The position numbers and the translations under genes were made by a program. From Verrucomicrobiota bacterium (GTDB lineage Bacteria > Verrucomicrobiota > Verrucomicrobiia > Verrucomicrobiales > DEV007), in assembly GCA_020629815.1 (NCBI GenBank), contig JAHDCN010000152.1:1-6705 (forward strand): a stretch of DNA of 6,705 bases, in the 5' to 3' direction. The notes under the pieces are model-generated. The model was not told the origin of the DNA and ran no database searches. It saw only the letters and a list, made by a program, of their open reading frames with translations. Of this stretch, positions 1 through 6,101 are shown piece after piece (position 1 is the stretch's first letter; each line of letters begins with the position of its first letter).

Positions 1-54
1 TTCGGCTTCGGCTTCGGCTTCGGCTTCGGCTTCGGCTTCGGCTTCGGCTTCGGC
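1..54 (-). repeat. Perfect hexanucleotide tandem repeat, at least 9 copies, coding (Ala-Glu)n
   Basis: Nine uninterrupted copies of TTCGGC on the plus strand (GCCGAA on the coding strand) begin at the window edge, so the true number is unknown. They encode alternating Ala-Glu in the acidic membrane protein. The unit is six bases, so gain or loss of copies changes protein length by two residues without breaking the frame. The identical codons in every copy point to recent expansion by slippage or to assembly collapse at this spot, not to old selection on the protein alone. Confidence 0.95.
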
Positions 55-780
55 AGACGTTACCTCGGACTCTTCCGCATCTTCGATCGACTCTTCCTCA
101 GGTAAAGCAGACGCCTGTTCTGCCTCTTCAACAAGCTCTTCGACTTCTGCTTCTTCAATAACATCAGCTACTTCCTCAGAATCTGGAGTTTCCTCCTCTT
201 CTTTCGGCGCAGCGCCAATCATTTGCAGAAAATCGTCAGCAGGGCTCACGGCTTTCTCTGCTCCAGCAACCGCGACTGCTGCAACGGATGCAACCGCTTC
301 CTTTGGTGCATCAGGCAGCTTTATGACGGGGCCAGTTTCCTCTCCATCAATTGTCTCAGACTCTTCCTCTGAGTCCTCAGAATTCTGATCATCTGACTCT
401 GCATCCGACGTATCAACTGGTGCAGTTTCATCGCTGGCCTGCCGCTCAATCGCCGGGATATCATCCTCAATTTCGGCTTCAACCGCGTCCGCCTTTTCGT
501 CGATCTCAGTAACGATATCGCTTTTCAAAGACGTGGCTGCGCCAGCTCCGGCAAACACGCCGATGTCATCGATCAGTTTCCGCTCCGAGTCGATGTCATT
601 GCGCATCTTTGCTAATGCACCATCGGAGAGTTCCTGCTCATGCTGCATCTCTGCCAACTGCAGATTTCCACGACGCCAGACAAGGAATCCGACGGCGAGA
701 CCTGCAAGCAGAAAAACCACGCCACAAGCAATGTAATAAAGGTTTCCATGACTTTGCTCGCCCTGGGCAAGCAGAGTCAT
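1..780 (-). CDS. Single-pass membrane protein with long acidic Ala/Glu-rich region (C-terminus beyond window)
   Basis: I read an open frame of 260 codons from an ATG at 780 to the left edge without a stop; the C-terminus is missing. Residues about 14-35 form one hydrophobic helix ending in W35-R36-R37. A short helical, charged stretch follows (about 38-75). From about residue 80 the chain is extremely acidic and low in complexity (Glu, Asp, Ser, Ala), with a short hydrophobic Ala/Val patch near residues 161-176. The last visible residues are nine Ala-Glu pairs. The membrane helix matches the 81-aa protein at 3740-3985 without gaps, with 11 of 23 residues identical. The gene lies 81 bp after the 942-aa gene on the same strand, so it is probably in the same operon. 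The start is the only ATG between the upstream stop and the helix; a GTG at 810 is the alternative, and neither has a clear Shine-Dalgarno. No function is recognised. An OmpA-like end, as in the neighbours, is possible but unseen. Confidence 0.85.
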   Translation of the reverse strand, partial: MTLLAQGEQSHGNLYYIACGVVFLLAGLAVGFLVWRRGNLQLAEMQHEQELSDGALAKMRNDIDSERKLIDDIGVFAGAGAATSLKSDIVTEIDEKADAVEAEIEDDIPAIERQASDETAPVDTSDAESDDQNSEDSEEESETIDGEETGPVIKLPDAPKEAVASVAAVAVAGAEKAVSPADDFLQMIGAAPKEEEETPDSEEVADVIEEAEVEELVEEAEQASALPEEESIEDAEESEVTSAEAEAEAEAEAEAEAEAE

Positions 781-816
781 GCCGGCTTTCGCTGATTGAA
801 ATATTGTCACGACTGA

Positions 817-846
817 TGGAACGGTGAAGATGGATGGTTTGTTCCA
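817..846 (-). other. Short inverted repeat in the gap between the 942-aa and acidic genes
   Basis: TGGAAC and GTTCCA form a perfect 6-bp inverted repeat around an 18-nt loop in the 81-bp gap (781-861). No T-run follows on the minus strand, so it does not look like an intrinsic terminator. I see no promoter in the gap. It may be chance or a weak processing structure. The gap otherwise holds nothing recognisable, which supports co-transcription of the two genes. Confidence 0.25.
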
Positions 847-861
847 GCGCGGGCCGGGCGG

Positions 862-3690
862 TTAATTCACCGTCTCAGCCACTGCCTGTGGAACAAACAT
901 TACTTCCACGCGACGTGCTTTCCAGGCATTGGCTTCGTCACCGGAAAACTGGTGATCTTCACCACGGCCACGAACCGCAATCATATCTTGTGGTAATCCG
1001 CTTTCGATCAGACGGTGACGCACAGCATCAGCACGACGGGCACTGATCGACTCGTTAAAGTCATCGCTTCCTTCGTGATCAGCAAAGCCATCAACAACGA
1101 CCTGATAATCGGATCCTTTTTCGCGCATGGAGCGCAAAGCGTCATCAATCTTAGCTCGCTCAGTCGCTTTAATATAGTCTGTCCCCTCGTCGAAAAATAC
1201 ATTCAATGAGGTTTCGACCGGCTGGGAAACCCGGTCTACCGGCTCAATCTCTTTTTCCGGTTCAGGGATGGAGATTCGGCTGTATTCTTGAACGGCTGGC
1301 ACTTCGTAATCAGTAAATACGTGGTGAGGGCGCTCATCAGCACGCTCCATTTCAGAACGAAGTTCACGAAGTTTATCTTGATGTGAGGATACTTCTTCGG
1401 TCAGAATGGAGATCTGCTTGTCACGGGAACGCAACTCCATCTCGTATTTCTCGCGAATGGACTCGTTTTGCTCACGCATGATCCCTTTCTCGCGCTCACA
1501 AGAGCCATGATTCGACTCTGCAGCTTGCAGACGATTCTGAAGGTCGCTGATTGTATCGTTGAGCACATCGGTGTGGGCTTTTCCAATACCGTCACCCGGC
1601 GACAAAACAACCGCATCTTCGCCACTTAGCTTCGCCAAACGGGATACGCCACCATCACTGTCATTCTTTTCAATATCGCTCACTAGACTATTAATCTCGC
1701 GAGTGAAAACGCCAATCTCTCCATCGCGCAAGACAACCTGTTCCTGGAGGTCTGCCAACTTCTCTTCGAGATCATTAGCATTTCTTTTGCCTTCATCAAC
1801 CATGACATTCAGTGAGTCGGCTTCCGATTCAATTCGATTGACCGCTTCTTCCAGTTGGAGAATTTTTTGATCACGAGCAGTAAGATTCTGATCGTATTCA
1901 TCAACCTGACGCAAAAGATCTTTCATTTCTGCGACGCGGTCCTCATCTTCCCGGAAACGGGCATCAAGCTCCTTCTTAACACCAGTCAGTTCGCTATTGG
2001 CAAACTCAAGTGCATCAGCCCTGTCCGTGAGTGCCTGGCGAAGTTCGGAAGTCTCTACTTCGGCAGCCGCAAGAGCCTTCTCATGGGCTTCCAATGCTGT
2101 AGCCAGTTCAGAACGAGCGGACTCGGTTTCTGCCAGTGTCGTTTCCAGTTCTTCAACACGGCTGGTAAGAGGCTCAAGAGTTGTCTCTTTGTCATCCAGG
2201 ATCTCACGGAGACGCTTGGTTTCGGCGTCGTATTCCGCCATGGTGCGAAGGAGCTCTTCAGTTCGCTCTTCGTATACTTTGGCCCGACCATCTGCACGGG
2301 ACCACTGAGCCCGAACCTTGTTCACCTCAGCATAGCGATCTGCAAGGGCAGCCTCCACTTCTTCGATGCGCGAACTCAGGTAATCTGCCAACTCGGACTT
2401 CTCGAGAAGTTCCTGCTGGATACCGTCCATATCCACACCTTCATTTTCGGAAAGCTCGGATTCCAGTTCACTGATACGAGCTTTGTATTCGTTGATCTTT
2501 CCAAGGTGCTCAACCAGTTCATTACTGGCGTCTTCGACTTCATTGTTCCGATCTTCGATAATAGCTTCGAGCTCGGCTAACTGAGAAGTCAGAGCGTTCA
2601 CTTCCCCTGCCTTGGTATTATAACCGAATCTCACATCGGCCAACTCAGCTCTCAGGTCAGATGCCTCTTCAAGATCGCCCGGATTCGGAGCAGCATCGAG
2701 TTCATTGACCAGCTCATCAACATATGCTTCCAGCAACGAAATCTCGTCCGCTTTCTCATTGTAACCGACACGGACATCATCCATCTCGTCGAGTGCATCT
2801 TTCAGATCACCCTGCAATCCAAGAACGAGGGTCTCATCAACAATCACTTCCGGCTCAGGAGCCTCAACATTCTTCAGAGCTTCAATCTCATCTTCAAGTC
2901 TAGAGTTTGTGTCACGCAGGCCAACCATTTCGCGTGAACGCTCTGAGAGCAGCGCACTAAGTTGTTTGTTCTCCGCAGAGAGTTCATTGATGCGCTCTTC
3001 GTCAACGATGACTTCCGGCTCCACGTCTACATCCGCAGACTCCAGCTCTACTACCCGGTCTGCCTTTGCATTGTATCCTACACGCACGTCCGTCAACTCA
3101 TCGAGAGCATCAACAAGGTCAGCTTCCACAGAGGCAAGCTTCACGCTCAGTCGATCAACTTCTTCGCTATCGGTCTGCACCACCGTCTCAACAGGGCGAT
3201 TTTCCAGCTCAGCAACGAGGCTCGTCTTCTCATTGTAGCCATCGCGTACGTCACTCAACTCATCAAGTGCATCAATCAAATCAGCTTTTGCAGACGCGAG
3301 TGCTGTGCGCAACTCATTCAACTCATCGCTGTTATCGTTGACAATAACTTCAGGGGTTTTGTCGCTACGAAGGCGCTTTACCTCAGCAAGCAGCTTTTTA
3401 ATCGATTCATCCTTCTGCCCCAACTGTTCTTTCCAGGCATCCGCACTGGTTTCCCAGGAGTCACGGTCTTCCTGCCAGCGGTTGCGGAGCTTTTTGAACA
3501 GCTCATGCTGAGCGCTGCCAAGAGAACTCCACTGACCAATCAGGTTCATATTTTCATCCACCGCAGTGGCCAGGCGACGGGCATATCGGCCCCAAACCAT
3601 CTTTGCGAGAAACAATCCGACTCCGAAAAAGGCCATAGCTGCCAATCCAACAGCTAACCAATCGGGGAGAAATGTGAGTGCTTTTTCCAT
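862..3690 (-). CDS. Membrane-anchored long coiled-coil protein with C-terminal OmpA-like domain
   Basis: A 942-aa protein. Residues about 11-33 are one hydrophobic helix ending in W33, followed by R35, R38 and R39. Residues about 60-790 are almost wholly charged heptad-like sequence, predicted coiled coil; residues 112-375 hold five degenerate repeats with PEVIVDE and DVRxGYN signatures. About 680-710 is a Gly/Ser/Asp-richer break and 790-825 a Pro/Glu linker. Residues about 828-934 form an OmpA-like (OmpA/MotB C-terminal) domain. D871 in GFADHEG and R886 in SARRADAV are 15 residues apart, the spacing of the Asp/Arg pair that binds diaminopimelate in known OmpA domains, so peptidoglycan binding is likely. 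The domain resembles that of the 609-aa protein, including a shared WK-x-RRVE end. The likely role is a structural link between membrane and wall; this is inference. The ATG at 3690 has no Shine-Dalgarno but an A-rich leader. It sits 49 bp after the 81-aa gene. A coil this long is unusual for an OmpA-family protein. Confidence 0.93.
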   Translation of the reverse strand: MEKALTFLPDWLAVGLAAMAFFGVGLFLAKMVWGRYARRLATAVDENMNLIGQWSSLGSAQHELFKKLRNRWQEDRDSWETSADAWKEQLGQKDESIKKLLAEVKRLRSDKTPEVIVNDNSDELNELRTALASAKADLIDALDELSDVRDGYNEKTSLVAELENRPVETVVQTDSEEVDRLSVKLASVEADLVDALDELTDVRVGYNAKADRVVELESADVDVEPEVIVDEERINELSAENKQLSALLSERSREMVGLRDTNSRLEDEIEALKNVEAPEPEVIVDETLVLGLQGDLKDALDEMDDVRVGYNEKADEISLLEAYVDELVNELDAAPNPGDLEEASDLRAELADVRFGYNTKAGEVNALTSQLAELEAIIEDRNNEVEDASNELVEHLGKINEYKARISELESELSENEGVDMDGIQQELLEKSELADYLSSRIEEVEAALADRYAEVNKVRAQWSRADGRAKVYEERTEELLRTMAEYDAETKRLREILDDKETTLEPLTSRVEELETTLAETESARSELATALEAHEKALAAAEVETSELRQALTDRADALEFANSELTGVKKELDARFREDEDRVAEMKDLLRQVDEYDQNLTARDQKILQLEEAVNRIESEADSLNVMVDEGKRNANDLEEKLADLQEQVVLRDGEIGVFTREINSLVSDIEKNDSDGGVSRLAKLSGEDAVVLSPGDGIGKAHTDVLNDTISDLQNRLQAAESNHGSCEREKGIMREQNESIREKYEMELRSRDKQISILTEEVSSHQDKLRELRSEMERADERPHHVFTDYEVPAVQEYSRISIPEPEKEIEPVDRVSQPVETSLNVFFDEGTDYIKATERAKIDDALRSMREKGSDYQVVVDGFADHEGSDDFNESISARRADAVRHRLIESGLPQDMIAVRGRGEDHQFSGDEANAWKARRVEVMFVPQAVAETVN
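2566..3357 (-). repeat. Five degenerate ~50-aa repeats in the coiled coil (PEVIVDE ... DVRxGYNxK ... ELE)
   Basis: Within the 942-aa protein, residues 112-163 and 166-217 align without gaps over 52 residues with about half identical. Residues 224-273, 279-321 and 336-375 are shorter or degraded copies. PEVIV-type starts lie near residues 113, 167, 225 and 280, a period of 54-58. The DVRxGYN signature occurs at 147, 201, 305 and 352; the third unit has only a remnant (GLRDTN, about 257). A copy often also carries DLxDALDEL just before DVR. Tandem duplication is the simplest origin. The Gly-Tyr-Asn in an otherwise helical chain may mark a hinge or a contact site. Confidence 0.85.
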
Positions 3691-3715
3691 ACTATTTTGT
3701 GTTTTGTTTTTTTGT
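3691..3715 (-). promoter_or_regulatory. A-rich, Shine-Dalgarno-free leader before the 942-aa gene
   Basis: The 25 bases before the ATG at 3690 read on the minus strand as almost only A and C, with a run of seven A (ACAAAAAAACAAAAC) and not a single G until just before the start. There is no GGAGG-like site. A-rich unstructured leaders can support initiation through ribosomal protein S1; that mechanism is inferred here. The 49-bp gap shows no hairpin terminator, so it does not separate the two genes transcriptionally. Confidence 0.4.
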
Positions 3716-3739
3716 AAATTCTTGGAGTATTACTGAGGT

Positions 3740-3985
3740 CTATTCCGATGCTTTTCCGGATAGTTCGGCCCGCAAATGCGACATTTGGTCGCTAATTTCC
3801 TCGTATTGCCCCATCGCCTTACGGTTTTGAGACTCAACATGTTCCGCGCGTTCCCGATATTTCCTCCAAATCATCCAACCGGCAATCAAGCCGACCAGTG
3901 CAAAGATGGTACCTCCCATAATATAAAGGAGAGCCCAGTCAGTGAAATACCGCTCCATTGCGGTTGCCAAAATATTGTCGTTCAT
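3740..3985 (-). CDS. Small single-pass membrane protein with short C-terminal coiled coil (81 aa)
   Basis: Residues 18-40 are a strongly hydrophobic helix with glycines at 24, 25, 32 and 36 (a G32-x3-G36 packing motif) ending in W40, followed by the basic stretch RKYRER. Residues about 44-76 are charged and helical, likely a short coiled coil. By the positive-inside rule the C-terminal side would be cytoplasmic. I chose the ATG at 3985, 14 bp after the stop of the 609-aa gene; a start at 4042 would overlap that gene by 43 bp and add a polar, helix-poor extension. No Shine-Dalgarno is visible for either. Its helix is closely related to that of the acidic protein at 1-780 and more distantly to the 942-aa protein, so the three probably share an ancestral anchor. 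Position inside the operon suggests an accessory or adaptor subunit. No named family is recognised. Confidence 0.85.
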   Translation of the reverse strand: MNDNILATAMERYFTDWALLYIMGGTIFALVGLIAGWMIWRKYRERAEHVESQNRKAMGQYEEISDQMSHLRAELSGKASE

Positions 3986-3999
3986 AAGTAAGTTCGTAG

Positions 4000-5829
4000 T
4001 TATTCGGTAACGATTCTGATTTCCACCCTCCGGCTCTTCCATTCTTCCCCGGATGGGTGTTGCACTGGGTCTTCCCCATAACTATCTACCCGCATTTTCT
4101 CTGCCGGCACACCTGCCTCGATCAGCAAGTCTTTCACTGACGTAGCTCGGCGGATACTAAGCTGGCGATTTGATTCCGCATCGCCCCGGCTATCAGCATA
4201 TCCTCCGACTAGCAGGCTGCTCTCGCCCGCGTTTCGACGAATCGCTTCAGCTGCCTCCTGTACCTTACTTCTTTGATCCTCTCTGACCTGATCAACGCCA
4301 GAATCAAAATACACGGCCAGCGACTGCAAGCTTTCGGCAAGTTCGCCGGCTGCAGCAGCCATCAGTTTTGGAGAGGGAAAAGGCTGGTCCACATAACTCA
4401 GCAAGTTGGCGACGTTGAATTCCTGCGGCACCGTATTAACCGCCAAATTCTGGATTATCTGCTTTTCTTCAGCTCCATGAGTAGTCCCAGTAAGAGCTAC
4501 TTCACTGTTTTTGAACTCAACCGAGCCTGAACTCACGCGCTTAATTACTTCCACTAGCAAATCAGGCACGTTATTGATCCAGCCAATGGGAGGAAGGCTA
4601 TCATCGACTGTGAGGCGATTATCAACGGATAACCTTTTGTCCTCTTCGATTAGATTCAGTCGACTCTCGATCGATTGGCGAAGAATATTCGAAGGTACCT
4701 GACCTTCCAGAACGATACCGTTACGATCAAATTTCATCGACATTTCCGGCCCTTTTGGCGCAGATGATCCAGAGACCACAGACAGCTCCGAAGTTACGTT
4801 CAGACTATCATGCACGGCGGCAAGTGGCGAAAGCGCTGAAACAATCCGCTCCCGATGAGCGTCACTTGGCACCTCACCCCGCACAACGACGCGGCTTGCT
4901 GTGTAATGTGCCTCGGCATCTCCAACCACATTGGAAAACAAAAGAGGAATCACAGTTTTAATATTTTGAATCCAGATGGAGGCACCTACTGCTGGGTTAA
5001 CAGCTAATTGATCAGCAATCCTGGCAGCTTCAGGATTCCGGCTAACGACCTCCATGACCGCAGCTTTTTCCGATTCAAAAGCGACATTACCAGACACAGC
5101 AATACCGAACCTCGACCGGGTAATTCGCACTTCAGGGCCTTCCCCAACGGCGATTGGTTTTGGCCTGACTTCCAATTTGTTCTCTACTCTGCCCCCCGAC
5201 AACCGACCGGCTGTTTCAGCAATCGCATCCCGAATAGCAGACGTTTCTACCATTCCGGATAGGGTAATTAGCCCATTCTCCGCCAAAGCAATCTCCGAAT
5301 AGTCCGAATTCGAAATAAGTTCAGCCGCAAGAGAAGCGAAATCGGCAGCCTTATCGAAAGATTTTCGCTTTGAATCCAATGAAACCTCATTTTCGACTGC
5401 GTCGATGCCATTAATCACAAAAAGGTTTGAGGCCAAATACTTCTTCTGATCTTCGTCTGCCGCACCGAGAACGCCCTGCAAAATCGCCGTTCTCGAGTCC
5501 TTTTTCTTCGTAATCGTAATTTCCGGCTGCAGCGTTGGGCGGATTTCGATCATTCGCACGCCACCTTCGTTGACATAGGCACCGGAAATCGCTTCATCCA
5601 CGGTATCAGCTGCTTCCACCCGTTGCTCTTCACTATCCACAAACCCTTTGAGCTTTGCATCAAAGTGGTCATAAGAAACCTCCACATCTTGAAACCCTGC
5701 TCCATTCAGAGCAGCCCGGGTTTCTTCCGTGAGTACGCGCTCGACGGTCTTTTGGTGACTGAATCTAGAAAGACCAGTGCACACTGCAACCGCGAGGAAA
5801 AATAGTAGGATCGTTACCAAATACTTCAT
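4000..5829 (-). CDS. BON-repeat protein with N-terminal membrane anchor and C-terminal OmpA-like domain
   Basis: A 609-aa protein from ATG 5829. Residues about 4-20 are hydrophobic: a signal anchor or signal peptide. C17 is preceded by Val, so it is a poor lipobox. Residues about 28-98 look like one BON domain. Residues 103-480 are three tandem ~130-aa units, each made of two BON-like halves with G-x-V turns such as VSGNV and LEGQV. Residues about 500-606 form an OmpA-like domain: D546 in GGYADSRGD and R561 in SIRRATSV keep the 15-residue spacing of the diaminopimelate-binding pair. BON domains are associated with membrane or lipid contact and OmpA domains with peptidoglycan, so the protein probably tethers wall and membrane in the periplasm. 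The layout (anchor, BON, OmpA) recalls mycobacterial ArfA but is much longer. It is the first gene after the promoter at 5853-5881. An upstream in-frame TTG at 5850 is less likely because the hydrophobic segment starts right after the ATG. No Shine-Dalgarno is visible. Confidence 0.93.
   Translation of the reverse strand: MKYLVTILLFFLAVAVCTGLSRFSHQKTVERVLTEETRAALNGAGFQDVEVSYDHFDAKLKGFVDSEEQRVEAADTVDEAISGAYVNEGGVRMIEIRPTLQPEITITKKKDSRTAILQGVLGAADEDQKKYLASNLFVINGIDAVENEVSLDSKRKSFDKAADFASLAAELISNSDYSEIALAENGLITLSGMVETSAIRDAIAETAGRLSGGRVENKLEVRPKPIAVGEGPEVRITRSRFGIAVSGNVAFESEKAAVMEVVSRNPEAARIADQLAVNPAVGASIWIQNIKTVIPLLFSNVVGDAEAHYTASRVVVRGEVPSDAHRERIVSALSPLAAVHDSLNVTSELSVVSGSSAPKGPEMSMKFDRNGIVLEGQVPSNILRQSIESRLNLIEEDKRLSVDNRLTVDDSLPPIGWINNVPDLLVEVIKRVSSGSVEFKNSEVALTGTTHGAEEKQIIQNLAVNTVPQEFNVANLLSYVDQPFPSPKLMAAAAGELAESLQSLAVYFDSGVDQVREDQRSKVQEAAEAIRRNAGESSLLVGGYADSRGDAESNRQLSIRRATSVKDLLIEAGVPAEKMRVDSYGEDPVQHPSGEEWKSRRVEIRIVTE
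4390..5523 (-). repeat. Three tandem ~130-aa double-BON units
   Basis: Within the 609-aa protein, units at about residues 103-221, 233-351 and 362-480 line up with a period of 129-130. Each opens with an E-[hydrophobic]-x-[hydrophobic] strand, then a G-x-V turn, a helix, and a second strand-helix half with another G-x-V or G-x-T turn. Two units carry a Trp at the middle junction (W286, W417). Identity between units is low, so this rests on the pattern and period. Confidence 0.65.
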
Positions 5830-5843
5830 TAAAAGACGACTAC

Positions 5844-5885
5844 TTATCAAATAAGATAGTCAATTTTTATAAAGTTATCAAATAA
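5844..5885. promoter_or_regulatory. Two direct repeats of TTATTTGATAA flanking the promoter: possible operator
   Basis: The 11-mer TTATTTGATAA (minus strand) occurs exactly twice, at 5875-5885 and 5844-5854, 31 bp start to start, close to three helical turns, so both copies would face the same side of DNA. Each is itself nearly palindromic (TTAT-n3-ATAA). One copy overlaps the proposed -35 box and the other overlaps the end of the -10 box and the expected transcription start, a position suited to repression. AT-rich DNA makes chance repeats more likely, so this is tentative. Confidence 0.4.
5853..5881 (-). promoter_or_regulatory. Candidate sigma-70-type promoter for the four-gene operon
   Basis: On the minus strand TTGATA (5881-5876, five of six matches to TTGACA) is followed after exactly 17 bp by TATCTT (5858-5853, four of six matches to TATAAT). 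Transcription would begin near 5846 and leave a leader of about 17 nt before the ATG at 5829. A second overlapping candidate is TTGAAT (5892-5887) with TATAAA (5871-5866), but its spacer is only 15 bp. The position directly before the first gene supports a promoter here. Confidence 0.5.
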
Positions 5886-5921
5886 TATTCAAATTTAGGC
5901 CCGTGAGAGACTCAAAACAAA

Positions 5922-5939
5922 GAAATTTTTCAAAATTTC
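5922..5939. other. Perfect AT-rich inverted repeat (8 bp arms, 2-nt centre)
   Basis: GAAATTTT and AAAATTTC form perfect arms around two bases. On the minus strand it is followed by TTTGTTTT. It lies about 40 bp upstream of the -35 box. With so short a centre it is a better protein-binding palindrome than a terminator, though a weak terminator cannot be excluded. Confidence 0.35.
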
Positions 5940-5958
5940 AATAAAAAGCCATAAAATT

Positions 5959-5988
5959 GAGTGGGAAAGAGCTAAACTTTCTCTACTC
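5959..5988 (-). terminator. Imperfect stem-loop with T-rich tail, possible second terminator
   Basis: On the minus strand GAGT...GAAAG pairs with CTTTC...ACTC around a 7-nt loop, with one mismatch and one bulged base. The sequence then reads AATTTTATGGCTTTTTATT, which is T-rich but not a clean run. It could be a backup terminator for the surface-protein gene or a leader structure; it is weaker than the hairpin at 6102-6147. Confidence 0.3.
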
Positions 5989-6101
5989 AAGAGCGGCAAA
6001 ACTGAGGCTTGGCTAAATCGTTAGGCGTGCAAGAAAAGACCGCTGCAGCCCATTACTCCATAATAAGGGGAAGTTAGTTTGTGTTTCTTATTCGTGTTTT
6101 T

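Noticed and set aside
1855..2580. Plus-strand open frame of 241 codons inside the 942-aa gene
   Set aside because: It is antisense to clear coiled-coil repeats; its hydrophobic content mirrors the Glu/Lys-rich codons opposite, and it has no domain or start signal.
2566..3357. CRISPR-like periodicity
   Set aside because: The repeats are at protein level in a coding frame, with diverged DNA and no constant short repeat with unique spacers.
2962..3657. Plus-strand open frame of 231 codons inside the 942-aa gene
   Set aside because: It is antisense to the repeat region and membrane helix of the real gene; its internal similarity is just the mirror of those repeats.
3740..4042. ATG at 4042 as start of the small membrane protein
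   Set aside because: It would overlap the preceding gene by 43 bp and add a 19-residue polar extension; the ATG at 3985 fits the gene spacing.
5780..5829. Lipoprotein signal at Cys17 of the BON/OmpA protein
   Set aside because: The residue before Cys is Val instead of Gly, Ala or Ser, so the lipobox is poor; a signal anchor is preferred.
4000..5850. TTG at 5850 as start of the BON/OmpA gene
   Set aside because: The ATG at 5829 starts directly at the hydrophobic anchor, and the TTG overlaps the expected transcription start.
5991..6045. Possible riboswitch (GGCAAAAC and GGCTAAAT elements recall cyclic-di-GMP aptamers)
   Set aside because: The match is only to short strings, on the plus strand with no plus-strand gene downstream, and the conserved stems cannot be drawn. 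A covariance-model search would decide.
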